The translations under genes were made by a program, and so were the position numbers. The notes under the pieces are model-generated. The model did not search any database, was not told the origin of the DNA, and was given only the letters and a program-made list of their open reading frames with translations. Shown piece after piece: positions 53,936 through 64,000 of a stretch of 64,000 bases of DNA; the first letter of the stretch is position 1; every line of letters starts with the position of its first letter. Location: the NCBI GenBank assembly GCA_030220185.1, contig JASPKZ010001241.1, positions 1,781,001 through 1,845,000 on the forward strand, given 5' to 3'. This DNA is from Diploptera punctata. Its lineage: Eukaryota; Arthropoda; Insecta; Blattodea; Blaberidae.

Positions 53936-55160
53936 TTAGAGCCGCGTTCTGCATAATGCTGGTATATTCTGCGAAGTGTTTCAAATATTGTATTTAATGT
54001 TAATGTAGATGTCCATCATCTCTGCAGTGTGGTCGATATTTTGTATTTCGAATATATTTCTTGTAAGGAAGCTAAAGAAATTTATGCCAGATACTTTAGG
54101 TATTTATCAATTAATTGTGATACTTTTTCCCGATTGTGATAACAGGATTGATATTAATACGAAATAATTACTAATACCAAGAGATTGGATGGACCGATAA
54201 AATTGACCATTAGGAATCGGACGATGTCAAAGACATTAATCAACCGATGAGCTATCTATTACTTATACTTTGAATATCTAACTCCAATACGAAATGGTGC
54301 CAAATGATTTATTTCTAACGTGACATGTTGTGGTAGCTTTGATCAAGATTAATCTAACTTACTCCCAATGTTCGAAGCGACTCTGCATTCTTTGGTTATT
54401 TTTTTATTTTTATTTTTAACGTTTGAATAATACAATTAAGCACCGAATAATTTTCAGAAGCCACGGAACAGAGCATGTATTACTCAAAAACTAGCTTGGG
54501 TGCTCATTCGCAGGTTCCGGCTATGAATGTATAAAGTAAGAGTAGAAATCGATGCACAAGCTGCACAGCAAATAATTGCATGTGTGGTGTGTTTCGCAGA
54601 AACAGTAACTATTGCATTTTGGTGTATTTCAGCTATTTGTATACCTTTCAGTAAAGTGGTATGAATCATCCAAGTGTCGGTAGAACTCAGACCAAACCAT
54701 GGTGATAAAATACCATTATTTTCAGATTAGTTGATGGTATATTTTGTAATTTTATGTACACCTAATTAGGTAAAATAATAGTAAATAATTCATAGATTTT
54801 TCAATTCCTTTCTGAATAATATTTCATTCGTTTAAGTAATTTGTGATGTAATCGATATTCTCCCAGTTCACCCTTATATTAAACTAGATGCGTCAAAGCA
54901 CTAGAAGGTATGAGCATATCCCGCAGAGAATCACAAAATGAAAAAAAAAAGCACTGTAATATGGACCATACATTCAATGTGTACCTAGGTGGCAACAAAG
55001 GAGATACGGGAGTGCGATCAGGAATTGCTATATATATATATATATATATATATAAACAGAAAATATTTTACCAACTTGGTACTGATTACATTTTCAATAT
55101 TCAAGTAATGAACCCAAATATCTGGCGATCTTAAAATCGCCAGATCCATTAACAACCTTT
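53936..55160. other. Unassigned stretch with (TA)n
   Basis: (TA)n at 55029-55054. No gene recognised. Confidence 0.35.
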
Positions 55161-55164
55161 CGAG

Positions 55165-55830
55165 AACTTCCTGATTGTTAAAGAATAGCAGCCCTCGCCA
55201 CTGACAGAAAGTAACTTTGTATTCTCTTGAAAATATGGCTAAGCGTAACAGTCTAATTGAGTCAATAAGATGAAGTAAAACAGGACTAGGAGCATATAAA
55301 GTGGACCGTACACTTTACGTGGATCAAGGCATAAGCGTGAACGAGATTGCATATCATATTACCAAGGAAAACAGCAGGAAATATCTACGAGTCAGGTATA
55401 ACAATATACCATTAAGTTCTAAAGTACGTGAACTACAGGAAATCGGTGAATAAAAGTGGGAAACTTAATGGAATTGAACAGCAAAAGGAGCAGTGACTAA
55501 ATTATTTTACTCAAGTACTAAGGGCGAACTATAAATAATTATACTTCTATCAGGGAACGTATCGTCATTCCTCACTGGACCATCACGTACTTCTACAGGT
55601 TTAAAATAAAGACATCCCCGTGTGGAGCACCAGAGCAGAGAGTAGTGTCTATTTTATTTGAATGCCATAAACTAGAGAGTTAATTAAACCCATTCCAGTA
55701 GAGAATACTGAGCAAGTATTAAAAACGGGAGTATAAATGAGGAGAAATTAGAGAGTAAATATACAAGGAAATTCATAGATTACATAATTACGATAGATTT
55801 AGACAGATTCTATATGGTTAACTGTTAAAT
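55165..55830 (+). pseudogene. LINE-G C-terminal (RNase H end)
   Basis: In shifting frames: ISVNEIAYHITKENSRKYLR, AKGAVTKLFYSSTKGEL, NVSSFLTGPSRT, then TYFYRFKIKTSPCGAPEQRV and VSILFECHKLES with a stop, and later INEEKLESKYTRKFIDYI. The CPCG ... EQ-x2-HLLFEC ending of RNase-H-containing insect LINEs is evident. Heavily decayed. Confidence 0.65.
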
Positions 55831-56040
55831 CAAATCCCTTAAGACTATAAAACTACCTGAAAACATATTAAGTTTAACAGCAAAATAAGGCATTGTATGA
55901 AGAACTAAACCATAAATATGGTAAATTATGTAAATATTATTATAAAGCGTGTAGTATTACATCCATAGTAATAGAACATACCGTAAAGTAAACTAAACTT
56001 AACAATATGTGCTGCTGTAGTGGGAAGTTAAAAGATCATA

Positions 56041-56064
56041 TTAGTTAGTAGTAGTAGTAGGACT
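56041..56064. repeat. Short (AGT)n tract
   Basis: TTAGTTAGTAGTAGTAGTAGG just beyond the LINE-B 3' end; possibly its tail on the opposite strand. Confidence 0.7.
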
Positions 56065-56094
56065 TTATTAGACAAAAGTAATATATTTACAATA

Positions 56095-57315
56095 TTATTT
56101 ACAAATATGGGTCGCACGGGCAGTACGCCGTACGTGCTGTTGACAGTCCGTTACAATAAATTAATAATTGGTACTAGTGTAAAGAAAAATAAACAACAAA
56201 AACAGCAATAACATTACAATTACATAAAGAAAACACAATAATAATATTACAATTAAATAATAACACAATAGCATTATACACTAGAAAAACATTAACATTA
56301 CAATTACATAAAGAAAACACATTAATATTACAATTAAATAATAACACAATAGCATTATACACTCATTAATTTATATATAATTGTTAATAATTAATGGTAT
56401 TGCATTTTGATAACATATATTTATTCATGAATGAGTGTTGTCCTTATTTTTCGCGTTTTGTCCAGAAATTTACCGAGGTTTATCCAATTTTCTGGATTTA
56501 CCAATAACTCGTAGCATGCCAATCTTTCCCGATTTGAATTTAGAAATCTTTCCGGTAATAACTGACGTCTCCAATATTCTAAATCATTACATTTTCCTAA
56601 TATATGTATCTCATCTTCAAAGTTCCCGCACATTGGACATATTCGCATATCGTGATCGTCGCTAATTTTTAGAAATTTCCATGCCCCTAGCCTAAACCAA
56701 GCAAGCCCTGATCTCTCCTTAAATCCTAGGTTGAGTATATACGATTCTTTTCCCCAGACGTGTTTTAGGTCTCTTTGTAAACACAGTGAGCGTTTTCCTG
56801 TACATTCGGCGAAAGTATCTTGTTGGTTTATATCTAAGTACCTCCTCCTTATTTTTCTCCACACGTTCTTGCGATGTTCAGTCCCTTTTTCCCATATCCA
56901 CAGCCCATCCCAATCTTTTGGAGTTCTCTCCTAACCTCGTCTGCCCAAAATTTAACATCTATGTTTTTAATTTGGTGGTCGTAACAAATTGCTCTAAGCA
57001 TTGTTTGTTCACCTTGGATTACTCGCAACCAGTATTTGAGTACACGAATTTTACAGTTAATGTCGTCCTGGAATGACCCGAATTCATATAAAATTCCACA
57101 GTTAGAAACGGCCTTACTAAGTCCTGTAATATACTTTAGAAAATGTGTATATACCTTATTTAGTATTTCCGTTCTTTGGAAACCCCAAATCTCACTACCA
57201 TAGTGCATTACTGGCCTGACCATCGCTGCATACATTTTTTCTAATGTGCTGACTGGAATATCAGGCACTCGACCCAGAATACCGAGTACACTGTTAAGTT
57301 GTCCCCTCCTTTAAA
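56095..57315 (-). pseudogene. LINE-B ORF end and 3' UTR
   Basis: The minus strand has RGQLNSVLGILGRVPDIPVS, AAMVRPVMHYGSEIWGFQRT, then HFLKYITGLSKAVSNCG and WADEVRRELQKIGMGCGYGK. After one frameshift near 56860 come MWRKIRRRYLDINQQDTFAE, GLAWFRLGAWKF and the terminal zinc knuckle RICPMCGNFEDEIHILGKCN (C-x2-C-x8-H-x4-C). About 285 residues are preserved, the best kept C terminus here. The 3' UTR (56095-56420) contains two tandem units of about 80 bp. It is 5'-truncated after the RT. Confidence 0.88.
56209..56366. repeat. Two tandem about 80-bp units in LINE-B 3' UTR
   Basis: AACATTACAATTACATAAAG ... AATAACACAATAGCATTATA CACT occurs at 56209-56281 and again at 56293-56364 with only a few differences. 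Confidence 0.85.
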
Positions 57316-57501
57316 TAATGCTACATCAATATGTTTTTTCCCACTTTAGCCTATTTCCCTATAGACGTCAACGAATGACATGTGAATAGTACATCGGCTC
57401 GAGAAGACATTTAGTAGGAAAGTAAGTTATTACTTGTGTGCTGGAAGATCGGTTAACTTTTGTTCAGAAGCCTTTATATCCAATATTGATATTCTTATAC
57501 T

Positions 57502-57662
57502 TACCTGAAATTCTTCAGACTCTGAACCCACGACTCAGTCCGTCCCAGAGGATTTGTCATTTGGATTATTTTATTCCTAGTATTGCTCGACCTCAGCCGG
57601 ACTTGAACCCACGACCGTCGGGACTACACGCAAGGAACAACTAGCTAACCACCGCGGCCAAT
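57502..57662 (-). repeat. SINE-4 (tRNA-derived)
   Basis: The minus strand has GGCCGCGGTGGTTAGCTAG (A box) and CGTGGGTTCAAGTCCGGC (B box), then GGTCGAGCAATACTAGG, AATAATCCAAATGAC and GGGTTCAGAGTCTGAAGAAT. A related, damaged copy is at 10.2 kb. Confidence 0.82.
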
Positions 57663-58195
57663 GTTTCTCGATAGTGAGAAGAAATTTATAATATACCGAA
57701 CGTCTTCAGAAATTTCACATTATTGATTTCAGAGTAAACTGTAAATTTATCCATCGCTGTATTTATATATATAACAAGTGCACTAAATATGTTATCCACC
57801 AACATCAAATTATTTTGTTATTCTGTAATAATATAACGGATACTCTTTTTCTTGTACGAAACCTTTAGCAATATCTTGTAACAATATTTAAACATTTGTA
57901 AGAAGAATTCATTTTCACTGTGTAAATGTTTTTCTTCATTATTTTAAGTGAGAAATACTATACTTTTTCTACCTTATTAAATATTTAATTATCTGGTTCA
58001 CGAGCAACTTTACAGTAGCTGTAACATTATTACAGATTGAAATTAATTCGTATTATATACATAGTCTTCATTTCAACTGTAAATTAATAAGTTTACGACC
58101 AGATATTTAATTTGTAAAATTGAGATGAATTAAACGTTTCACAGGCCAGGAGGAATCACAATTTTGAGAATTTGTCTGCACAGGCTTTCGTTCCC
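57663..58195. other. Unassigned A/T-rich stretch
   Basis: No recognised content. Confidence 0.35.
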
Positions 58196-58199
58196 TTTG

Positions 58200-58421
58200 G
58201 AGCCAAAGACTACGTTTGGCATTTTCTAACATTTTAATTCTCTAGAGAAATGTTGGGGAGGGGAACCTGTGCCCGCTTCTGGAATTACCTCCCTCGAGAC
58301 ACCAGGGATTGCCGCACACTTGACACTATTAAGCTTGCTTAATTACTTTTCTGAAAATTAATTTTTCTTTCTCAAACAATAAAATGTATCTTATGATATA
58401 AGAACTTTCATTTCTATTAAA

Positions 58422-58463
<42 letters not shown>

Positions 58464-58680
58464 TCTCCTTTATTTGTTACATTTAATACACACACAAATA
58501 TTTATTTTACACAGTAATTGTATTGTTGTTCTTTGTGTAATCATTAACATTCCAACTTATAAGAATAATTATAGTGAATATATCAGACCTAGTTTAGTGG
58601 CCGGACAGGCCTTAACACAACCACACCAAACATAAAGGTCCAGTTCATTCATCCTCTGTTAATATAAGATTAAACAAATG
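58200..58680 (+). pseudogene. LINE C-terminal scrap plus 3' UTR (LINE-C-like)
   Basis: The plus strand gives CARFWNYLPRDTRDCRTLDT followed by IKLA and a stop (58338), the W-N-x-LP...R-x-C end of LINE-C-type ORFs. GTGGCCGGACAGGCCTTAAC at 58599 resembles the GGCCACATGGCCTTAAC box of the 52.5-kb UTR. A (TA)n block lies between. Confidence 0.6.
58430..58460. repeat. (TA)n microsatellite
   Basis: About 15 TA units. Confidence 0.95.
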
Positions 58681-58932
58681 TTACTTAACTTACTAGTTAA
58701 TTTGTAACACGTAGTTAAACATAAAGCTTTGAGTACAATTTTATGTAACATTTTAAATGAATGTTAAACAATAATATTTTCACCACAACTGTAACCAGAA
58801 ACATGTTTGATCTAAGTTTATGAACACTCTGGTGATGTGATTGTCCAATGTCTCCATTGTTTTACTGCTGAATGATTTGTAATTTTTACATATCGTAAGC
58901 AATTATCATTGTTTATAATTTGGTAATTGTCC

Positions 58933-59152
58933 GTCGACGTGTCGTAGTCGGTAGAGTCCCTACCTTCTACTCCGGCAACTCGGGTTCGATTCTTGGCGGG
59001 GTAGGGGATTTTAAATCTCCACCTCGTGTCTGAGTGTGTCCTATCCTTATGTCTACACGTGAGAATAAAAAAATTAGAAAGTTGACAAAAAGGTAAAACA
59101 ATAAAATAAAACAAGAAGGAAAAACAGTGTAAACGAAAAATAGAAAAAAAAA
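58933..59152 (+). repeat. SINE-3 copy b (tRNA-derived)
   Basis: GTCGTAGTCGGTAGAGTCCC (A box) and CGGGTTCGATTCTTGG (B box), then GATTTTAAATCTCCACCT, TGTGTCCTATCCTTATG and AAAACAGTGTAAACGA as in 28.0 kb. Confidence 0.82.
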
Positions 59153-59576
59153 ACTTATTTTGTTAGTTTATAAAACAACGTATTAATTGGGTAAGATTGA
59201 AATGTATTTATTTTCTATTTTGTGATATTTTAATTACATTGCATCAATTGTTGTTCAGCCAGATAATGAAATGATCCCTTCTGTTTATATTTCTTGAAAA
59301 GGCCTATAATGCTCCAGAAACTCAAGATTCAGAAGTTCTTTATATAATGCACCAACCATAATGAAGCTTTAGCTAACAAATAGTTAAAGGTTTTAACTGA
59401 TTGGAGGAGGGCATTTAAGTTAACTCAGAGTTTTAACAGGTTGTTGGTATTAACCAGTGTTGATTAGATTTTAATTTTGTTAAGTTACTTTAAATAGTTT
59501 GAACTGTTTTAACTAATGTTGATTAGACTCGACCAGTATCTGTTATTTTATTATTTTTATTTATATACAGATTTTC
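59153..59576. other. Unassigned stretch
   Basis: A degenerate TGTTGATTAGA / TTTTAAC motif recurs at 59385-59535. No gene. Confidence 0.35.
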
Positions 59577-60020
59577 AACGTGTGCATATATTTCTGTGCC
59601 TAAAGTTTTATTTTCCTTCTCCACTCGTCTCTATCCATCCACTCCATGTTTTCCAGTCCTTTTGTTTTCTCATCCCAGTTCTTATTTCTTGCATTCACGA
59701 GTTTCGAAGTCTTCCTTCCTTCTTCTTCCAGGTGGACACCGTTCCTGTTTTTTCTGGGTAACCTTTCTTCTTGCATTCGTCGTACGTGCCCATTCCAATT
59801 TAATTGCTTGTACCTTAAATAATCCACTCTTGAATGTCTAATAATCAGTTTTTCTCGTATGACAGTATTTCTTATTGTTTTCTGATTTTCTCTAATTTTG
59901 AACATGTTACTGCTCTCCTCAAGAAATCCGTTTCCATCGACATAAGTTTTTGTTCTAAGGTTTTTATAAATTTCCAAACCTCAGCTCCATATGTGACAGT
60001 ACTTCTCACTATTGAATTAT
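59577..60020 (-). pseudogene. LINE-E C-terminal fragment
   Basis: The minus strand reads NSIVRSTVTYGAEVWKF, then KLMSMETDFLEESS, IREKLIIRHSRVDYLRYKQL, NWNGHVRRMQEERLPRK and WDEKTKGLENMEWMDRDEWR. The plan is that of the 44.4-kb copy (RLQWYGHVKRM ... RGLEENQWMDLEEWR). One frameshift; the GRR-GRP part is eroded. Confidence 0.8.
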
Positions 60021-60989
60021 AAATTTATGATTATCGTTCTTACGAATATACCTATAATTAATTATTATTTACTAAATTGTAATTAATAATAAGTGAGTTA
60101 TCTTCAAATAATTATTTTGTAATACGAATTTATTTATCATTTTTCATTAAAAAGTTAAACCGAGTTTTTTTTTTGCATCTACATCTTGTCGTTGTTTTCA
60201 ACACTATGCAGTACAGTAAACTACGCCAAGCGATAAGATCGGTCGCCGAATTATTTAAATTTGACCGTCAACGCGTTTTTAATTTTTGTTCAGTCCTGAG
60301 TTCACTGAAAGCAGACAGGTTCACTACTCCATGTTTATAGCAAGCTGACGAAAGGTTGATTACACATTGATAAATGTAATATAAATTGCACATAATGATA
60401 TGAATTAAATGGCAGAATTCGCTATACACTATAACAATATTGAAAGAGTAAAACAAAAAAGAGTGAGAAAAGCGGGGAAAGGGAATTGTAGATAGAATGG
60501 GGCAAAACAGTCGCAAACTAGACTAAAGATCTGAAAAAAGGGAGAAAAGATGAAAGGAAATTGCCTCCATTCTCAATTCAAAGCAACATCTTAATCATTG
60601 GTTTCTTTCAGAGGTCTCTAATGTTTCATGCTAATAAACGTGCGCAAACAACGATCTTCACCTATTAATATCCTTATGATAGACTCTTATATTTTCGTTA
60701 AGATTCTTTGACCTGGCGTTGATAAGAATTAAAACTACACTGTTTTTTCTCATGAAGATTAAATTTACTAATTGTTCTATGAATAAGCCTTCCTGCCCCA
60801 ATTTTACACTAACATTTCCTAAAAGAAGTACGATATTATTCTTGTAAGAGCCCGCTTCTAAGTGTCTGTCCATATTTTCTGTCTTAAACAGTAATTAATT
60901 TTAGCTTCTTTTTTAATTGGTAGAACAAACTAATTCAAAGAGAGAGCATTTAATTATGCTCTGTATTTGCTTATGGTTTATCAAACTCT
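60021..60989. other. Unassigned stretch
   Basis: No recognised content. Confidence 0.35.
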
Positions 60990-60993
60990 GCTC

Positions 60994-61187
60994 TGTCCTA
61001 TGGTAGCCCTAACCATGCTATCAATCGCAAACTCCCAGCTGAAGAGGCAAATTGAAGACTAAACAGAGCCTAACAAAATTACATTATTACAAGTTTGTTA
61101 ATTCTCCGTTGTTGAAGCTCCGTTTCGAGTTAAATTCGCTTCTTCAGCTACTGACAGCATGGTCAGTTCTACCCTAGGACAATGTTG
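60994..61187. mobile_element. Foldback / MITE-like inverted repeat, about 190 bp
   Basis: Left GTCCTATGGTAGCCCTAACC, ATGCTATCA, AGCTGAAGAGGCAAATT ... GAGCC; right, on the minus strand, GTCCTAGGGTAGAACTGACC, ATGCTGTCAGT, AGCTGAAGAAGCGAATTT ... GGAGC. Arms of about 65-75 bp with a spacer of about 45 bp. No coding sequence. Confidence 0.8.
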
Positions 61188-61324
61188 AGTTTAATAAACA
61201 ATAAGTTATTATGATACGCTCTGCGAAAAATACGCTTTTGCGGGCTCTTTTCTTTGACTTTTGTCTTTGCGCATTGCATATTCAGACTACGTGTTATTTA
61301 AAAAAAATATTATTCACTGAGAGT

Positions 61325-61680
61325 AATTAATATTATAATTACAAAAAAAATTAACGTTATTCTCAGTCAAAACACAAATTTATTGTGTCGACGTTTCAAT
61401 CTCCAGTTGTGAGATTATTTTCAAGACATAGTTGTTTATAAATTTATCAATAACTTGGAAATCACTCGTGGCATTACTTATGAAAAACATATATATTTCT
61501 GGCATTAAGGTGATTAGTATTTCTTCCCGATTTGAGGAGAAAGAATCTTTCAAATTACAATAAATTTATAAACAACTATGTCTTGAAAATAATCTCACAA
61601 CAGGAGATTTAAACGTCGACACAATAAATTTATGTTTTGACTGAGATAACGTTTATTTTTTTTGTAATTATAATACGTGT
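61325..61680. mobile_element. Foldback with about 115-bp arms around a repeat X end
   Basis: The left arm 61330-61443 and right arm 61557-61675 are near-identical inverted copies. Landmarks on the minus strand of the left and plus strand of the right are GTTTATAAAT, CTATGTCTTGAAAATAATCT, GACACAATAAATTT and TTTTGACTGAG. The spacer 61437-61556 is itself an inverted copy of 61797-61925, including the first 45 bp of repeat X. Confidence 0.85.
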
Positions 61681-61796
61681 TATTTGTTGAAAACGCAACA
61701 ATGATACCGCATCACTACTAAAGCATCGACCGTCACTGAAAATAATTGCATGCATTTTCTATAGTTCATCACCTGCTCCAGTTTGCGATTCTTTAA

Positions 61797-61884
61797 TCGA
61801 CTGTAAATATGGAATTTGAAAGATTCTTTCTCCTCAAATCGGGAAGAAATACTAATCACCTTAATGCTTGAAATATATTTTTTA
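61797..61884. repeat. Inverted copy of the foldback spacer
   Basis: GGAATTTGAAAGATTCTTTC, TCCTCAAATCGGGAAGAAAT and ACTAATCACCTTAATGC mirror 61490-61553, followed directly by repeat X. Confidence 0.85.
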
Positions 61885-62563
61885 TAAGTAATGCCACGAG
61901 TGATTTCCAAGTTATTGATAAATTCACGTCTCACGAACTGAGAAGTGAATTTATCTAGAGAATTGAAAATCAAGAGTGGCATTTGTTAGAACTATTTAAC
62001 GAACAAAATTAAGCAGTTTACGCACAAATAATTATTTAAGCATAGTTCTTTTTAAATATTTATGTGTTTAAGGTAAACGGCGATGTTTGAAAAGAAATGA
62101 GAAACGTTGTTTCGTTTGTTCATTACTGCTACCAGATGATATTAATTGTCAAATAGAATCGCAATATTGTAAAAATGCACCCTAGTGGAGAAAAACTGAA
62201 ACACATCAATATAGGTTACTAATTTATTTATGATGTCCTATAATGTAAATATATCAATTAAAATTTTCTGCAACGTTAATACCTGGGAAATAAAACGTTT
62301 ACGTAAGTGCAAACAGTCGTTCCTTTTTTTTTTTTTTGTGGTATAATCAATTGCTACAAATGTTTTCTATTATATCTCGCAAGCAGAATCTGCCTATATT
62401 CGTACAGTATGTATACAATCTGGAAGCCACTTTCCTGATTGAAAACGATAAAATTAAAGTGATAAAATCGAGGTGAAAAACGACTGTGATGGATTGAAAA
62501 TCAAAATTAATTGAAATGTGATTGGTCATTGACTGCCATTTGGGGCATGAGTTAAATAGTCAT
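61884..62563 (+). mobile_element. Repeat X copy d (MITE-like)
   Basis: TAAGTAATGCCACGAGTGAT to GGGCATGAGTTAAATAGTCA. It shares GATAAATTCAC..GTGAATTTATC, GGCGATGTTTGAAAAG, AATCGCAATATTGTAAAAAT, CCTAGTGGAGAAAAAC, GAGGTGAAAAACGACTGTGA and TGGTCATTGACTGCCATTTG with the other copies. A LINE-A is inserted immediately at its right edge. Confidence 0.85.
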
Positions 62564-63189
62564 ATTTTAGTTACTACATACAAGCCCTTTCACTCGAAAC
62601 AGCAATGAGACTATTCGAGGCCAAGATACTACCGGCGGCAACGTACGGACTGGAAATAATATGGGAACGGCTAACGGAGAGACAGCTGGAGAGCCTGGAA
62701 AATCTGAAAGCCAGATACCTAAAGAGAGTGATGGGGTTATCAAAATATATCCCATCCAGGCTGACATATGTGATGGCTCGAGAAACATTCCTGCTTCAAG
62801 ACCTGGTGCTGAAATTCTTGTTACCCACAACAGAGGCAGCAGCAAAGGTACTACACAACAGAAGGAGAAAACAAGACGAGATCTGGGACGAATTCTACTC
62901 CACAGAGGCGATGGCAACAACAATTGGATGTCGGCGAACTACGAGCTGCGACACCTGGTGACCAGGATGGCGGTACACACGGTTTCCACCACAGAATATG
63001 TACCAAGAAGACATATCACGTACCAGAAGACACATGTGTATGCGAGATGTGCAAGGAAAGATGTGACCGATACCACATCACAGTGTGTAAAAACAGAAAG
63101 AAAACCATAAGTGAATATGCACGGGACAAATAAAAATACAAAACAATACACAATGTGTGAACATTCTCATTATTATTATTTTAGTTACT
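62563..63189 (+). mobile_element. LINE-A copy 5 insertion with 13-bp target duplication
   Basis: TATTTTAGTTACT occurs at 62563-62575 and 63177-63189, so the insertion proper is 62576-63176. The 5' end is truncated within the ORF. The 3' end is a short tract CTCATTATTATT. The intact duplication and mild decay suggest that this is the youngest LINE-A in the window. Confidence 0.92.
62605..63130 (+). pseudogene. LINE-A ORF C terminus (copy 5)
   Basis: RLFEAKILPAATYGLEIIWE, LENLKARYLKRVMGLSKYIP, MARETFLLQDLVLKFLLPTT and IWDEFYSTEAMATT are in one frame. After 1-bp shifts follow NWMSANYELRHLVTRMAVH, GFHHRICTKKTYHVPED and the cluster CVCEMCKERCDRYHITVCKN, then ISEYARDK and TAA at about 63131. Only two frameshifts separate it from an open C terminus. 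It is the reference copy for the domain seen at 0.2, 22.7, 23.5 and 46.6 kb. Confidence 0.9.
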
Positions 63190-63479
63190 GTAGATTGTTA
63201 AGGTAATACGCTACAAACCGGAAGATCGGAGATTCTAGTCCAAGTACGTAAACAACTTTCAAACTGTCCTACATATTTTGGCAACACCTCTTTGAGGTCG
63301 ATCCAATCTCTAACTGAAAGGAGTACGTATTACACAATTATTCTGGGGGTAATGGCGACCGTTACACAGGGCTGACAACTCTGCTGACTCTAAAAATGTG
63401 AGAGCCTTAACTTTCTACTACCCCCAGTTCCTCCAGTACGGTCAGTATACACTTTTATTGTTTTCACCGCAATCAAGCT
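63190..63479. other. Unassigned spacer
   Basis: No recognised content between LINE-A and repeat Y. Confidence 0.35.
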
Positions 63480-63800
63480 AAACATTCTAAGATTATACTA
63501 ATCAGCATGAGTTTTGTCTCATGAGTACCAATAGTTGTACTTAATGCAGTTATGTATCGTGCTTTCAAATATGCATTCGGAATTTCTCCATCACCCACAG
63601 TTTTTTATTTCAATTTCAATTAATGGATTTAAATAATTATTTTTTAATAAACGTTTTTTCGTCCATTCGTCCATTGTAAAATAAAACCAAATGAGCTAAC
63701 TCAAGAGATTTCAGCTTTGGGAAAGGGATATCAAGACAAATGGAATTCTAATATGCTGGTCGATTATTGTTGGACCATCAAGAGAGCTGCTCCATAGACG
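63480..63800 (-). repeat. Repeat Y copy b
   Basis: Inverted partner of 12575-12890, including TTTTGTCTCATGAGTACCAA, ATTCGGAATTTCTCCATCAC, TTCGTCCA-TTGTAAAATAA and GATTATTGTTGGACC. Confidence 0.75.
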
Positions 63801-63810
63801 AAATAAAATA

Positions 63811-64000
63811 TAAATAATAGTTTTAAAAAACTAAAACAGCACGCTTTATTAGAAAACCGAACTGAAAAATGAAAAATAATTTTAATTTCCAACACGCTTG
63901 GGATAAATTAAAGTGGTCAACAAAAAAATCATCTCCAACACATATAGAATAAAACTAGAGTTATCAACAAAAAGAAAATAATTTTACCATCAAAAGCGTG
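63811..64000 (+). mobile_element. Foldback element P3, left arm (cut by window end)
   Basis: TAAATAATAGTTTTAAAAAA CT, CAGCACGCTTTATTAGAAAA, CCAACACGCTTGGGATAAAT and ACCATCAAAAGCGTG match the left arm of P1 and the palindrome of P2. The loop, right arm and any tRNA module would lie beyond the window. Confidence 0.85.

Noticed and set aside
61380..61430. Hammerhead-ribozyme-like module in the foldback arms (stem AATCTC/GAGATT followed by GAAAC and GTCGAC)
   Set aside because: The essential CUGANGA box is not there (CTTGAAAA instead), and the second arm has TTAAAC for GAAAC. A decayed ancestor is possible but cannot be claimed.
62567..62923. 118-codon minus-strand frame opposite LINE-A
   Set aside because: Antisense shadow of the LINE-A coding sequence.

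Overview
The window looks like intergenic DNA from a large, A/T-rich animal genome, almost certainly an insect. The base is that it carries degraded LINE-type reverse transcriptases, tRNA-derived SINEs, Tc1/mariner and pogo-like transposons, a solo LTR and many microsatellites, and has no operons or dense coding. The LINE and SINE mix suggests a cockroach or termite (Blattodea), but that is an impression and not proven by anything here. I found no host protein-coding gene. Every coding-like stretch I could identify is a broken transposable-element gene.

Layout. 1-15 kb: a LINE-A terminus, a pogo/Tigger remnant (3.3-5.6 kb) broken up by a SINE and a dispersed repeat, SINE fragments, the first copies of repeats X and Y, and a full-length SINE-2 with target-site duplication (13.0 kb) beside a reverse-strand LINE-C. 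15-29 kb: a solo LTR (15.9 kb), more repeat X and Q, a LINE-C reverse transcriptase (19.7 kb), an RTE-like LINE tail, two opposed LINE-A termini, a second pogo-like gene (24.5 kb), SINE-1 and a 30-bp satellite (28.4 kb). 29-41 kb: the longest LINE (29.4-31.9 kb), a mariner-like element with long inverted repeats (32.4 kb), foldback element P1 with a tRNA-Tyr-like sequence (34.6 kb), a mariner deletion derivative (36.0 kb), LINE-D fragments and a complete but inactivated Tc1-like transposon (39.0-40.6 kb).

41-64 kb: a 16-bp satellite (42.3 kb), LINE termini of several families, a second mariner deletion derivative (47.4 kb), foldback element P2 with an intron-bearing tRNA-Tyr-like gene, inserted inside a copy of repeat X (50.5-51.8 kb), a tandem-headed repeat Q array (52.7-53.9 kb), a LINE-B 3' end (56.1-57.3 kb), two foldbacks (61 kb), a fresh-looking LINE-A insertion with a 13-bp target duplication (62.6-63.2 kb) and the start of a third foldback copy (63.8 kb).

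There is no pathway here in the usual sense. The relations are those of mobile DNA: autonomous-type elements (LINEs, Tc1, mariner, pogo) and short elements (SINEs, deletion derivatives, foldbacks) that would depend on such machinery. The least ordinary object is the roughly 1.15-1.25 kb P element. It pairs a long palindrome with a tRNA-Tyr sequence and occurs in two full copies plus one partial copy. Family names such as LINE-A, repeat X and P are working labels of mine, not database names.
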